Assembly: GCF_017115095.1 (NCBI RefSeq)
Contig: NZ_JABXKI010000165.1
Location: 1 to 64,000 of the forward strand
DNA: 64,000 bases
DNA from: Nostoc sp. NMS4
Lineage (GTDB): Bacteria > Cyanobacteriota > Cyanobacteriia > Cyanobacteriales > Nostocaceae
Direction of reading: 5' to 3'
In this document: in pieces, positions 44,215 through 54,208 of the stretch
Numbering within the stretch: position 1 is the stretch's first letter
Layout: each line of letters opens with the position of its first letter
The notes under the pieces: generated by a model
Database searches by the model: none
Seen by the model: the letters and a program-made list of their open reading frames with translations, nothing else
What the model was told of the DNA's origin: nothing
Position numbers and translations under genes: made by a program

Positions 44215-46467
44215 ATGACAAAAGCTTTATCCTGGCTTATTAAGGGCAGCACTTTGTTTTGTTTATTGCCTTGGGAGCCAATTGCGGCACAAATTGTTCC
44301 AGATGCAACCCTAAGAGTCAACTCCAGCGTCACAATAGAGGGTAATAATACCAGTGCGATAACTGGAGGAACCCAAGCCGGAAGCAATTTGTTCCATAGC
44401 TTTGAACAGTTTTCTGTACCCACAGGAAGCGCAGTCTATTTCAAAAATGCCCCAGACATCCAAAACATTTTGACAAGAGTGACGGGTAGCTCAGTATCTA
44501 ATATTGATGGTTTAATTCGAGCTAACGGCATAGCCAACGTATTTCTTATTAATCCCAATGGGATTATTTTTGGGCTGAATGCTTCACTGAACATTGGCGG
44601 CTCGTTTTTCGGCACTACTGCCAGTAATATTAAATTTGCTGATGGCATCTCCTTCGATGCTAAACCCCTTAGTGGTGCAGAACCTCTGTTGACAGTGAGC
44701 GTGCCTGTGGGATTAGGATTTGGGACAAATGCTGGAAATATTCGCGTCTTTGGAGACGGACAAGGTATAAGAAAAACTTCAAACCTCATAGATACTAGTT
44801 CTGGTCTGCGCGTGCAGCCAAATCAAACCTTAGCTTTGGTGGGTGGTAATATATTACTCTCAAGTGGAACGCTTAAAACAACAGGGGGACAGATTGAATT
44901 AGGCAGCGTGGCTGGAGCGGGTTTGGTCAATCTGATTCCTACAGATAAAGGCTGGACGTTGGGATATTCAGGCATCTCAGCCTTTGGAGAGATCCAGTTA
45001 TCTGGAGCAGCAGCAGTTGATGCCAGTGGGAATGGTGGTGGCAATATTCAAATACAAGCCATGAAGCTAATGCTAGACGGTGGTTCTCAGATTGAGTCCA
45101 GCACATTAGGAGCAGGAACGGGAGGAACATTGAAAATTAATGCTTCAGATTCAGTGAACCTGGTGGGATTACCAGAAGTTGATTCGTTTTTCAACACTGG
45201 TATATCGAGCCTAGTTTACCCAAGAGCTACCGGATCGGGTGGCAACATCAATATTGAAACTGGGCGGTTAAATGTCCGGGATGGAGCAGGGATCGCTGCT
45301 GGTACGTATGGCTTTGGAAATGCTGGTTCCATAAAGGTCTTAGCTCATGATTCAGTGGAAGTGCTGCGAAAACCAACAGCGAATGCAGGCAGTTCCATAA
45401 CAAGTTTGGCCCAACGAGGATCTACCGGTTCTGGCGGTAACATCAAGATTGAAACTGCGCGGTTAAGTCTACGCTCTGGAGGAGTGATATCATCAGGCAC
45501 ATTTGGGCAGGGTTCGGGAGGCAACGTATCTATAACTGCTCACGAAGAAGTGCAAGTAACCGGAAAGTCATTAACTGGTAATTCTCCTAGCAGAATATCA
45601 GCTCGAACTGGAGGAACTGGAAAGGCCGGAAATCTGACAATCGAAGCAGAACGATTAACTGTCACTGATGGTGGGAGAGTAAATATTGGTGGTGAAAAAA
45701 TTCCAAAAAATCTCAACTTTCAGCCAGGACAAGGAAATGCAGGAACCCTCCGAATCAACGCAGACAGTATCAATCTAGACAGAGGTACTATCACAGCTGG
45801 CACAGAGGGCGGCACAAAGGGCGAAGGAGGCGACATTTTCTTACACTCTGGTGACTTACAATTACGTGACAGTATCATTACTGCAACTGCTGGGGGTAAT
45901 GGTGACGGCGGCAACATCACTATCAACACAGATATCCTAGTTGCAATAAAAAATAGCAGAATCACCGCAAATGCCTTTGAGGGTCGTGGTGGGAATATCA
46001 CAATTAATGCTAAGGGACTATTCCTTTCCCTTAATAGCTTAATAACAGCTAGTTCCAAGTATGGAATTAACGGTACGGTTAAATACAACATCGCTGATAC
46101 TAACATTTACTCTACTCAACTAAAAGCAGAAGTAATTCCAATAACTCCTCAAATCACCCCAGTTTGTCAGTCACCAGCAGGCACAGAAGTAAGTAGTTTT
46201 CGAGTTAGTAGTACTCGCAATCTCCAATCTAAGCCTAACAACCTGATGTCTAACAATGTTGAGCAAAGTAACTCTGTTCCAGTTCCAGTTTTTAATAATT
46301 CACATAATCCTAAATCATTAATAAGTAACCAAGCTACACAAATCATAGAAGCCAACGTTTTGATTCGGGATTCTCAAGGGAATTTAGTTTTGACGACAGA
46401 CCAAGCAAATCCAACCTGGGATAATGCTTCACTGTCTGCAAGTTCTTGTTTTTCAGGATCTCAGTGA
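44215..46467 (+). CDS. FHA N-terminal domain exoprotein (TpsA-like, two-partner secretion)
   Basis: A secreted or surface protein of 750 residues. A signal peptide (WLIKGSTLFCLLPWEPIAAQ) leads into the TPS domain: GSNLFHSFEQFSVP and VFLINPNGIIFG are the hallmark motifs. The rest is a right-handed beta-helix of repeats such as GSGGNINIETGRL and GSGGNIKIETARL. No TpsB (FhaC-like) pore gene is adjacent, so export would use one elsewhere. The CHAT protease gene follows after 15 bases, a pairing frequent in cyanobacteria. The C-terminal ~120 residues are unordered. Confidence 0.93.
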   Translation: MTKALSWLIKGSTLFCLLPWEPIAAQIVPDATLRVNSSVTIEGNNTSAITGGTQAGSNLFHSFEQFSVPTGSAVYFKNAPDIQNILTRVTGSSVSNIDGLIRANGIANVFLINPNGIIFGLNASLNIGGSFFGTTASNIKFADGISFDAKPLSGAEPLLTVSVPVGLGFGTNAGNIRVFGDGQGIRKTSNLIDTSSGLRVQPNQTLALVGGNILLSSGTLKTTGGQIELGSVAGAGLVNLIPTDKGWTLGYSGISAFGEIQLSGAAAVDASGNGGGNIQIQAMKLMLDGGSQIESSTLGAGTGGTLKINASDSVNLVGLPEVDSFFNTGISSLVYPRATGSGGNINIETGRLNVRDGAGIAAGTYGFGNAGSIKVLAHDSVEVLRKPTANAGSSITSLAQRGSTGSGGNIKIETARLSLRSGGVISSGTFGQGSGGNVSITAHEEVQVTGKSLTGNSPSRISARTGGTGKAGNLTIEAERLTVTDGGRVNIGGEKIPKNLNFQPGQGNAGTLRINADSINLDRGTITAGTEGGTKGEGGDIFLHSGDLQLRDSIITATAGGNGDGGNITINTDILVAIKNSRITANAFEGRGGNITINAKGLFLSLNSLITASSKYGINGTVKYNIADTNIYSTQLKAEVIPITPQITPVCQSPAGTEVSSFRVSSTRNLQSKPNNLMSNNVEQSNSVPVPVFNNSHNPKSLISNQATQIIEANVLIRDSQGNLVLTTDQANPTWDNASLSASSCFSGSQ

Positions 46468-46482
46468 TCAAAAGATATAAAA

Positions 46483-48987
46483 ATGATCTCACCTCAATGT
46501 TGCTTTAAATATCTTTTCTCAGGCATTCTAGGGCTGTCTCTAATTTTAATTCAATCATCTTCCCCTGCCCAGACTGTAAAAAAAGAAGAAGAATTTCTCA
46601 AAAATCAAGCGGTATCCCTGACTTCTTCAGGTCACGAACAATTAGCTCTAGATCAGGCGAATGAAGCTTTAAAAATTTGGCAGGAATCTACCAAAATTTA
46701 TCGCCAACTAAACGACCAAGAGGGAGTTACGGAAAGCCTAATTAATCAAAACCTTGCTTTCCAAGCATTAGGATTACATAAACAAGCTTGCAATACTCTT
46801 TTAGAAGCTTTAAAGTTGAATACAATTCTAGATATTTGCGATCCGACTTTGCAGCAACCCGCTCTTGCTCAAAAAGAGCAACTGACGGCAGTAATCGGTA
46901 AGCAGAAACCAACATCAGTTAACTTGCTTGGATTACAGAATCTAGGAGAAGTCTTGCGGATTTTGGGGAAGTTTACTGAATCGGAAACAGTTCTACAAGA
47001 AACATTAACGCTGGCAAAACTTGTATCCTCATCAAAGATTAGTGGGATTTATCTGTCTCTGGGTAATATCGAACAGTCAATTTATCAGCAATTGCAAGAT
47101 AAATCTTCTTGGATAGAGGAACCACTTTTTCGAGAGCAGATTGCTAATATTATTCCACAAAAGGCGCAAAAATCACTCTTGTATTACCAAATACTAGAAA
47201 ACATACCAAATATCTCGAAATCAGCGAAACTGCAAGCTCAGTTGAATCATTTGACTTTACTGATAAGTTGGGAAAAATGGCTAAGTCATCAACCAAATCA
47301 AGCAAACCTCCATCTGAAAGTTAATCAACAAATTCGAGTATTGGTGAATCAAATAGATGAAAATTCTTCTGCCTTTTTGGAGTTATCACCTGAGCCATCT
47401 ATTCATGCTCGGTTGAATTTTGCTAATAACCTCAGCCAGATTCCAGATGAACAATTGAAATCAGTAGCGATTCGATATACTAAATTAGCCTTAAAAATGG
47501 CTGAAACTATTAATAGTATCCGATGGTTATCCTATAGTTTTGGTACTTTGGGTAAATTATCAACTCAAACAGAACAAAAACAGGCATATTTTCAGAAGGC
47601 TCTAGGATTTGCTCAATCAATTCGGGCTTCGGATATCGCCTACCAATGGCAGCAGCAGTTAGGACTAATTTACCAAAAGCAGGGAAAAACTGAGTTAGCG
47701 ATTCAGAACTATAATGCTGCGATCGCAAACATGACTCAAGTTCGTGATAGTCTTTTGTCAAGTAACGGAGATTTACAGTTATCGTTTCAGGAGGAAATGG
47801 AGCCGACCTATCGCAATTATATGCGATTACTCTTAGCATCTCCTAGTCCTGATTTAAAAAAAGTAATAGAGATAAATGAAGGATTGCAGATAGCACGCTT
47901 AGAAAACTTTCTTCGATGTGGCAAGCTTGACCTTGTTGCTTTGAATCAGCTTCAGAACCTCAATAGCGCCCCAACAGTTATTCACATTATTGATTTAGGG
48001 GATACTATAGAAGTAATTACTCAGTCAACAGATGGCTCACTTCACCACCATTCTATTGAATCTAAACTAGTTCGATTCCAGATAGATCATCTTTTAGAAG
48101 CTTTACAAAATGAAAATTTTTCTGAAGTAGGCGAAAGTAGCATTACTACTTCTTCTCAAGGAATTTATGAAAAGCTAATTGCACCAATTAAAACATATCT
48201 ACCCCCATCAGGAACACTCGTATTCACTTTAGATAAATCTTTCCAAAGCATACCAATGGCATTGTTATATGATGGAAAACATTATCTAATAGAGCGTTAC
48301 AGTATTGCAGAAACTTTAGGTTCCAGAATTAGACAGCCTAGAGTCTTGCATGAAAACCAGATGATAGCTTTAATAGCTGGACTATCAAAACTAAGCCCCA
48401 GTTCTATAGATCCAAATGCACCTAAAAATATGGAGAATTTGCTCCCATCTAAACAAGAAATAGAAAATGTAGAAAAACAAACCTTATCGTCAGTTGCCTT
48501 GTTAGACAAGAAGTTTACCCTTAAAAGGTTCAAAGAAGAACTAACTCAAAATAATTTTCCTATTGTACATATTACTACCCACGGTCAATTTAGTTCTGAC
48601 CCACTCAAAACAGTACTGGTTGCCTATGACAAGCTAATTAATATTAGAGACTTTGACAGCTTAATCAGAGGTAAAACTGAAAATAGTCAAGATGCAATTG
48701 AGTTACTTGTTCTCAGCGCCTGCGAAACTGCTAAAGGCAACAAGCAGTCAGCAATGGGTATTGCGGGAATAGCTGCTACCGCAGGTGCGCGTAGTACTGT
48801 TGCTACTTTGTGGCGCGTGGATGCCAATTCTACCGCTTTGCTTATGCAAGAATTTTATAAAGGTTTGAACAATGGCTTGCCAAAAGCAGAAGCACTACGT
48901 CAGGCGCAATTGAGTTTACTGTCAAATCCTAAATATAAAAAGCCTTATTATTGGGGTGGGTTCCTACTGGTTGGAAGCTGGTTGTAA
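46483..48987 (+). CDS. CHAT domain protease with TPR-like repeats, secreted
   Basis: A caspase-HetF/TPR protein of 834 residues. The N-terminus carries a signal-peptide-like segment (YLFSGILGLSLILIQSSSPAQT). Helical TPR-type repeats fill about 40-470. The C-terminal CHAT peptidase domain has the His/Cys dyad: HITTHGQF (His about 700) and VLSACETAKG (Cys about 747), then GARSTVATLWRVD. CHAT domains are caspase-like cysteine proteases. It follows the FHA gene closely and its 3' end overlaps the convergent Fn3/FecR-like gene by 40 bases. With a signal peptide, it is predicted to work in the periplasm or outside, perhaps on the FHA protein. Confidence 0.93.
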   Translation: MISPQCCFKYLFSGILGLSLILIQSSSPAQTVKKEEEFLKNQAVSLTSSGHEQLALDQANEALKIWQESTKIYRQLNDQEGVTESLINQNLAFQALGLHKQACNTLLEALKLNTILDICDPTLQQPALAQKEQLTAVIGKQKPTSVNLLGLQNLGEVLRILGKFTESETVLQETLTLAKLVSSSKISGIYLSLGNIEQSIYQQLQDKSSWIEEPLFREQIANIIPQKAQKSLLYYQILENIPNISKSAKLQAQLNHLTLLISWEKWLSHQPNQANLHLKVNQQIRVLVNQIDENSSAFLELSPEPSIHARLNFANNLSQIPDEQLKSVAIRYTKLALKMAETINSIRWLSYSFGTLGKLSTQTEQKQAYFQKALGFAQSIRASDIAYQWQQQLGLIYQKQGKTELAIQNYNAAIANMTQVRDSLLSSNGDLQLSFQEEMEPTYRNYMRLLLASPSPDLKKVIEINEGLQIARLENFLRCGKLDLVALNQLQNLNSAPTVIHIIDLGDTIEVITQSTDGSLHHHSIESKLVRFQIDHLLEALQNENFSEVGESSITTSSQGIYEKLIAPIKTYLPPSGTLVFTLDKSFQSIPMALLYDGKHYLIERYSIAETLGSRIRQPRVLHENQMIALIAGLSKLSPSSIDPNAPKNMENLLPSKQEIENVEKQTLSSVALLDKKFTLKRFKEELTQNNFPIVHITTHGQFSSDPLKTVLVAYDKLINIRDFDSLIRGKTENSQDAIELLVLSACETAKGNKQSAMGIAGIAATAGARSTVATLWRVDANSTALLMQEFYKGLNNGLPKAEALRQAQLSLLSNPKYKKPYYWGGFLLVGSWL

Positions 48988-49952
48988 AATTCCACTAATT
49001 TTAGCCCTGATTGGGCTTTTTCTAACTCTTTGGAATTCTTACTGCTTTTGGCTAACTCAGCTGCGGTCAGGTATTCGGGTTTCGCCTCCTTTGGTAACTT
49101 GGACTTGAGATAGCGATCGCCCAGTACTCTGTAAAGAGTCGGATTTTGGCTATTAGTTGCTGTTGCCGTTTTTAACATCTCAATTGTTTCATTTAAAAGA
49201 TTTTCTGCCGTATAGATAACATCTATGTCAAGAATAGTTTCATCTGGAGGTAGCCCTAAGTCTTTGATGCGTTTAATCTTTTGTGCAATTTGTTCTTGCT
49301 TTGCTACAGACAATACGTCCACAAACGTTTCATCATAGCTAAAAGCTTGACCATCAATATATGCAAAAACATCTATTGTATATGGAGTACCTGGTTGAAA
49401 TTCCTTTTCATCACTTGGGTAGGCAAGCCGAGTTTGATTTACAACTTTCTCCCACCCAAACTCGTAACTTTTTACTTTGACTTTGTAAGAAGTAGCACCC
49501 TTAACAGCAGTCCAAATTATTTCGGGACGAGAATTCAATGTTGATGTGCTATAAGGAGAAATGATTGTTGGCTCATCGCTCCCTTCTGTGCCACCTTTTT
49601 GTATGCGACATCCATCAGTGTTGCTTGGATTGCAAGGAGATGAGGCTTGTTCAGATTCTGCACATTTATCAAGAGGAATAGTCCCACTAGGTAAATTTAA
49701 AAATTTTCCAGAACTAAAACATAAGAATTGTACAGAACCACCATTTAAAACCTCTAATTCATCTCCCTTACAAATTAAACTTCCTACTTCAAATCGTTTG
49801 TCGCCTTTGCTTACTATCCTTCCTAACTGTGGCTCACAACGAGCCTGATTTCTTCTTACTCTTATGAGCGGTACATTGGCTAGCAATGGTAGGTGAATTA
49901 GTATTAGAGAAGTTAAACAGCACATTCCCCCCAAAAAAATCAGCTTTTTCAT
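48948..49952 (-). CDS. Secreted FecR/Fn3-like protein with helical C-terminus
   Basis: 334 residues. A signal peptide (LIFLGGMCCLTSLILIHLPLLAN) precedes a FecR-like beta region (SLICKGDELEVLNGGSVQFLCF) with four Cys. A fibronectin-type-III-like domain follows (PEIIWTAVKGATSYKVKVK). The C-terminal ~110 residues are TPR-like helices. I know similar proteins only as companions of CHAT/FHA genes in cyanobacteria. It is the last gene of the minus-strand operon behind the kinase (33-base gap) and overlaps the end of the CHAT gene. A periplasmic sensor or adaptor is likely; function unproven. Confidence 0.75.
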   Translation of the reverse strand: MKKLIFLGGMCCLTSLILIHLPLLANVPLIRVRRNQARCEPQLGRIVSKGDKRFEVGSLICKGDELEVLNGGSVQFLCFSSGKFLNLPSGTIPLDKCAESEQASSPCNPSNTDGCRIQKGGTEGSDEPTIISPYSTSTLNSRPEIIWTAVKGATSYKVKVKSYEFGWEKVVNQTRLAYPSDEKEFQPGTPYTIDVFAYIDGQAFSYDETFVDVLSVAKQEQIAQKIKRIKDLGLPPDETILDIDVIYTAENLLNETIEMLKTATATNSQNPTLYRVLGDRYLKSKLPKEAKPEYLTAAELAKSSKNSKELEKAQSGLKLVEFYNQLPTSRNPPQ

Positions 49953-49985
49953 TGTTTGACAAACATAAATTGTCTTAGCATCTTA

Positions 49986-51944
49986 TCATTTGTCAAGTAT
50001 GCGATCTAGTAATTCTTCTCTCCAGACAAACACTTCTGGTAGGCTAGATTTAGTCAATATACAAGCATCTATATAAGCTCTGGCGTAATTAAGTTGGCCT
50101 AATGATTCTTCTATTTGAGATAGTAAACAATATGCATCTGTTCTTTCACTGTCTAACTTTGTTGCTTTTTCTAAATATTTTTGTGCTTCATTTAACTTAT
50201 TTTGCATTAACCTTGCCCATCCTAAATCTTTATACAACGATGCTTGCAACTCTTTATTATTAGTTTTTTTTAACCCGCTTAACGCTAAAGTAGCTGCGGC
50301 GTTGTAATCCCCTTTTTTATTTTTCAATCTTGCTAAACCTGCAACAGCAAATATTGCTTGATCGCTACTTCTGATAGCGATTTCATATTGCTTTTGTGCT
50401 AAATCATATTCTCCCTGTCTATCATAAAAATCACCTAATCCGTAATGTGATTCCCATTTATTAGGTTTTAATTTAAAAATTATCTCGTAAGTTTTGTTAA
50501 CACAATTGTAGTCATGTAACTGCTGACATGCAATTGCTAAATTATTATAAGCACTATCATCTTTAGGATTATATTTTATAGCTAGTTCGTAATTATTTCT
50601 AGCAATCTTAGGCTCATTTTGATGCTGTAAACCCTTCTCAAAGTAAAAAAATGAGACTGAGTTAGTTAAATTATGTCCATACTTTATTGCTCTTTGAAAG
50701 TCTTTCTCCGCATCGGCATTCCTATTTTCTTTATAAGCTTCTTTACCTTGATTAAAAAAATAATCTGCTACTGTGTATTTTAAGCTATTATTCAAATTCA
50801 CTGCTTTTTGAAAATCGTTCTCAGCTTGGTCAAATTGATTTTCTGCATAAGCTTTTTTACCGGAATCTAAATAATATTTTGCTACTAGAGGTAAAGATGC
50901 ATATATCAAACCAACAATACTCATTAAGCCTAATACAAACGCACTAATTTGAAATGGCTTTGATTTAATTACTCGATTAAGCTTTGATTTACTAGGTAAG
51001 CGCTCCAAACGCTGTATTATTATTTGAGTACTTTGTGGGCGCTGCCCTACAAAAGGAGCCATCATATCATCAAGTAAATCAGCCAAAAATTTATCTATGT
51101 GAAGTGCTTTATCTCTCCAAATTAGTCTTCCTGTGTGCTCGTCCATTTTGATTTCAATTAAAGAAATACCTGTGACTAAGTAAACAAAAGTTCTACCTAA
51201 AGCGTAAAAGTCTGACTGTGGTACAGCTTGTCCATGAATTTGCTCTAAGGGAGAGTAACAAGCTGTCCTAACAGCAGTTATTTCGTAACCATTACCGAAT
51301 CCTGTAGTAGTTCCTCCACTGGTACTAACTTTCGCAAAGTAGGTTCTACTAAGCTGTCTTGCTCCACCAAAGTCAACAAGTGCTAAATTCCCATCGGGTT
51401 GATGAACAATGTTTTCTGGTTTGATATCTCTGTGGAAGAAACCAGACCGATGAACTAAATCAAGAATCTCCATCAACTGCAATAACCATTCATAAGCCGT
51501 ATCTTGGCTAATTCGTCCGTAAGATTGTACCCACTGAGTTAAGTTCTCTCCTTCAAACTTATGCATAACTAGACAATGTAGTTCTAGAAGATTATCATTC
51601 AGTCTAAATGTGAAATAATCTTCCCTATTAGACTTGGGAATCCCAGGATGGTCTAGGATTTGTAATATGAGTGATTCTCTTTTAAGTAGCTCAACTAACT
51701 TAGAATCATCAATCCATCTTAATACTTTCATTACTCTTATCTGAGGCTGAGGATGTTCTTCTGTGCCAGTATCCTCTATCTCAAAGACATCTGTGTAAGT
51801 ATATGGATTTTGCTCTAAAGAACGCAACGGGCGCAGCAAACGAATACGCCCGTTTATTATCAATGGATTTCCACATGCTAAACAATTTTCAGCGCTATCA
51901 GGATTATGACGCTGGGTGCAAAGAGGATTTATGCAGTAGCCCAC
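49986..51944 (-). CDS. Serine/threonine protein kinase with zinc ribbon, membrane helix and TPR repeats
   Basis: 652 residues from a GTG with AAGGGAAG 7 bases before it. An N-terminal zinc ribbon (CINPLCTQRHNPDSAENCLACG) is followed by a Hanks-type kinase domain with HRDIKPENIV and DFGGARQL. Then comes one membrane segment (FVLGLMSIVGLIYASLPLVA, about residue 340) and about eight TPR-like repeats to the C-terminus. Topology would put the kinase inside and the repeats in the periplasm. It overlaps the NB-ARC gene by 16 bases, so the two are translationally linked. Confidence 0.93.
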   Translation of the reverse strand: MGYCINPLCTQRHNPDSAENCLACGNPLIINGRIRLLRPLRSLEQNPYTYTDVFEIEDTGTEEHPQPQIRVMKVLRWIDDSKLVELLKRESLILQILDHPGIPKSNREDYFTFRLNDNLLELHCLVMHKFEGENLTQWVQSYGRISQDTAYEWLLQLMEILDLVHRSGFFHRDIKPENIVHQPDGNLALVDFGGARQLSRTYFAKVSTSGGTTTGFGNGYEITAVRTACYSPLEQIHGQAVPQSDFYALGRTFVYLVTGISLIEIKMDEHTGRLIWRDKALHIDKFLADLLDDMMAPFVGQRPQSTQIIIQRLERLPSKSKLNRVIKSKPFQISAFVLGLMSIVGLIYASLPLVAKYYLDSGKKAYAENQFDQAENDFQKAVNLNNSLKYTVADYFFNQGKEAYKENRNADAEKDFQRAIKYGHNLTNSVSFFYFEKGLQHQNEPKIARNNYELAIKYNPKDDSAYNNLAIACQQLHDYNCVNKTYEIIFKLKPNKWESHYGLGDFYDRQGEYDLAQKQYEIAIRSSDQAIFAVAGLARLKNKKGDYNAAATLALSGLKKTNNKELQASLYKDLGWARLMQNKLNEAQKYLEKATKLDSERTDAYCLLSQIEESLGQLNYARAYIDACILTKSSLPEVFVWREELLDRILDK

Positions 51945-53365
51945 AAGGTAACTTCCCTTGTTTGTATTGTATCTGGTATTTTATGCACTAATCCCAATGG
52001 ATCAACTAAAATATACTTCTTAATAGATGCTTGTAAACTATAACTAGCTTCTCGTTTGTTTGATTTCCCAGCAATTTCAATTAACGAGCGTTGTTCTAAA
52101 ACTTCTATTGCTGTTATTAGTTCAAAAACTGACAACTTTAAATCTACTCGCTCTTTTAAATTATCAATGAGTTTAGAGAATTGAATGGGAGTCGAATTTT
52201 GTGACATTTCTTCTGCTAAATAAATCATTATTTGCCTTTGAAGATTACTTAAAAGTCCAACTTGTCCAAATTGCTGATGTAGCATTGTTTCAAGTTGAGG
52301 ATCAATCATAGTAGTTTGATATCTAAAAAACGTTTTAACACTCCCTTCAAAAAAACGATTAATTCTGTCAGCCAACGCTTCTAAACTTGATGGATTACCA
52401 TGATAATTTTCAATTAATCGCTTACATTCCTGCCCAGTTAAACCTTTTTCTTGTAATATTTGCATTCCTGTATTTACATCTAAACCTTCTAATTTGAAAG
52501 AGCGAATAGGTAGTTTTGTAGTCACAGAAGCAAATTCTTTTAAAGGCAACTGACTTGTTATAATAATGCAGCTTTGATGCTTTCCTTCTGTAAGTCTTAA
52601 AAGGAATTTTTCATATTGTAATCTTTTTCCAAAATCATCTGCTAACAATAGCTTTTCAAATCCATCAATTACTAGCAGACAACGATGTAAATGAAGCTGT
52701 TTTGATAGTAAAGATATGCTATCTATAAAAGAATTTTCATTTGCTTCTATGTCAAAATTTTTATTTAAATCAATGACTAACTCATCAATTGATAACGAAT
52801 GATTAATTGTTTTCCAGATTACACATTCATATATACTGTTTAAAGAATCAAAAAGTATTTCTTCAACCAATCTAGCGGCTAATAAAGTTTTTCCTATTCC
52901 TCCAACTCCAGTAAAAACTATACAGCGCTCTTTAAATAGAGTAATTTGTTTCTTAAAATAGTTAATTTCATCTTTTCGTCCATAAAAAGATTTGATTTTA
53001 GGCAGCTCCCCATAAATTCTAATATTCCCAACGAAACTATCGTTATCCAGTCTGGATGCCTCTTCCTTCAGATAATCGCTCTTTGCTAGTTTAAGCAAAA
53101 TAGATTTCAACGATATTTTTGTTACTTTCACTCCATCACCAATAATTCCTGAAAGCATACTCCATAGTGGTGGAGCTACTTTCTGCTGCAAATAGTATGC
53201 GTTATACCCCGAATCACTTGCCATCTCTTTATAATCTTTACTATCCCAAACTCCCTTAATAAGAACTTTTTCTACTTCTGTTAAATACCTTCCCGTAGAT
53301 TGAAACACTTGTTCTTCTAATACAGCTAATACTCTTTTTACGTCTAAAACTTGGCTTGAATTCAT
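51929..53365 (-). CDS. NB-ARC (STAND) ATPase with N-terminal vMAP-type HTH
   Basis: A 478-residue signal-transduction ATPase. The N-terminal ~90 residues (FQSTGRYLTEVEKVLIKGVW...) match the helix-turn-helix at the head of many cyanobacterial NB-ARC proteins. The nucleotide site has FTGVGGIGKTLLA, and Walker B is LLVIDGFEKLL. A winged-helix region follows and the protein ends without WD40 or TPR repeats, so it is a short form. It starts the minus-strand operon with the kinase and FecR/Fn3-like genes. STAND ATPases switch between closed and oligomeric states on sensing a signal; the trigger is unknown. Confidence 0.9.
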   Translation of the reverse strand: MNSSQVLDVKRVLAVLEEQVFQSTGRYLTEVEKVLIKGVWDSKDYKEMASDSGYNAYYLQQKVAPPLWSMLSGIIGDGVKVTKISLKSILLKLAKSDYLKEEASRLDNDSFVGNIRIYGELPKIKSFYGRKDEINYFKKQITLFKERCIVFTGVGGIGKTLLAARLVEEILFDSLNSIYECVIWKTINHSLSIDELVIDLNKNFDIEANENSFIDSISLLSKQLHLHRCLLVIDGFEKLLLADDFGKRLQYEKFLLRLTEGKHQSCIIITSQLPLKEFASVTTKLPIRSFKLEGLDVNTGMQILQEKGLTGQECKRLIENYHGNPSSLEALADRINRFFEGSVKTFFRYQTTMIDPQLETMLHQQFGQVGLLSNLQRQIMIYLAEEMSQNSTPIQFSKLIDNLKERVDLKLSVFELITAIEVLEQRSLIEIAGKSNKREASYSLQASIKKYILVDPLGLVHKIPDTIQTREVTLWATA

Positions 53366-53785
53366 GCCGACTTTTCCTTACGTAAGTAGGTATACATACA
53401 GTTACATTTTACTCATTAGTACTTAAAATGTCTACAAAATTCACAATTATTAACTGAAGCTAGGTTCTCAAATTACCTTTCTAGGCTATATGATTTAAAT
53501 GCTACATCTTAATAGGGAGATTTAACGCATCTCTAGTACATTATCCGGTCTAGCTTGAGCATAAAACTGTGAAAGAAGTTGACCAGCGTCAACCAAGGAA
53601 CACCGCATGCGGGTATTTTTGATCACTGATTAACTCAATGGGTTTGTTTTGAAAAGCTTGTGTCTAGGTATCTTAACCTAAACCAAATATCTTCTACTAA
53701 TACATTTGAGTGAAAGCTCTTAGCTCAACTGAGTAAAACGACCAGAACTTCTGTAAAATCAAGCTAATTGAAAGGAGGCATGGAG

Positions 53786-53869
53786 GTGAAGATACAACAG
53801 TACGACAACCTAACGCAGAAAGCGCCACTAAGGAGTCGCGCTTTCTGCGTATTGCAAATTTCATATTGA
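53786..53869 (+). CDS. Possible leader peptide ORF (27 aa) across the hairpin
   Basis: GTG at 53786, 7 bases after AAAGGAGG, reads VKIQQYDNLTQKAPLRSRAF and ends at a TGA. The codons for TQKAPLRSRAFC cover the hairpin, so ribosome movement could change its folding. The strength of the ribosome site is the main argument. No homology claim is made. Confidence 0.35.
   Translation: MKIQQYDNLTQKAPLRSRAFCVLQISY
53813..53850. promoter_or_regulatory. Perfect 13-bp inverted repeat (hairpin)
   Basis: ACGCAGAAAGCGC and GCGCTTTCTGCGT are separated by CACTAAGGAGTC. The loop contains AAGGAG, a ribosome-site-like sequence that folding would present or hide. No T-run follows, so it is not an ordinary terminator. 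Confidence 0.75.
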
Positions 53870-54208
53870 TCTAGAGCGGGTTTGATCTCGAAGGAACAAA
53901 AGAAGTTGTCGCTAAAGTTTGGCCACTGGTGCGACTACTAAAATTGTCCGAGAGTTTTTACCGCGCTGCCAGATCCATTATAGGGTCTGCCGCTTGGAAA
54001 GTCCATTCCTTGCGGGATGTTTTTGCTGTCAAAATTCATAAATTTTAGGTAAAGTTAAGTTTGGTTAAGAAAGATTCCGAATTTTGTAGTTAAAAGATGT
54101 AGCAGCGCGAATAACAGTTACCACTTATCAGTCAGAGTCTTTGATAACTGATAACTGATACAACCCCCGAGTAAAAGCTTGTCAACCAAGTTATCAGGGA
54201 AAAATATC

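Larger units (their letters stand above)
53366..54208. other. Long spacer before the plasmid block, with a strong hairpin
   Basis: About 840 bases without a long ORF. A perfect 13-bp inverted repeat lies at 53813-53850 and overlaps a possible 27-28-codon ORF. Direct repeats (GATAACT units near 54150) occur further on. The region could hold the plasmid origin or copy control; no iterons of clear period were found by eye. Confidence 0.45.

Noticed and set aside
44436-46355. Several minus-strand ORFs within the FHA gene
   Set aside because: They are shadows of the repetitive beta-helix codons; they lack starts with ribosome sites and have biased, repetitive composition.
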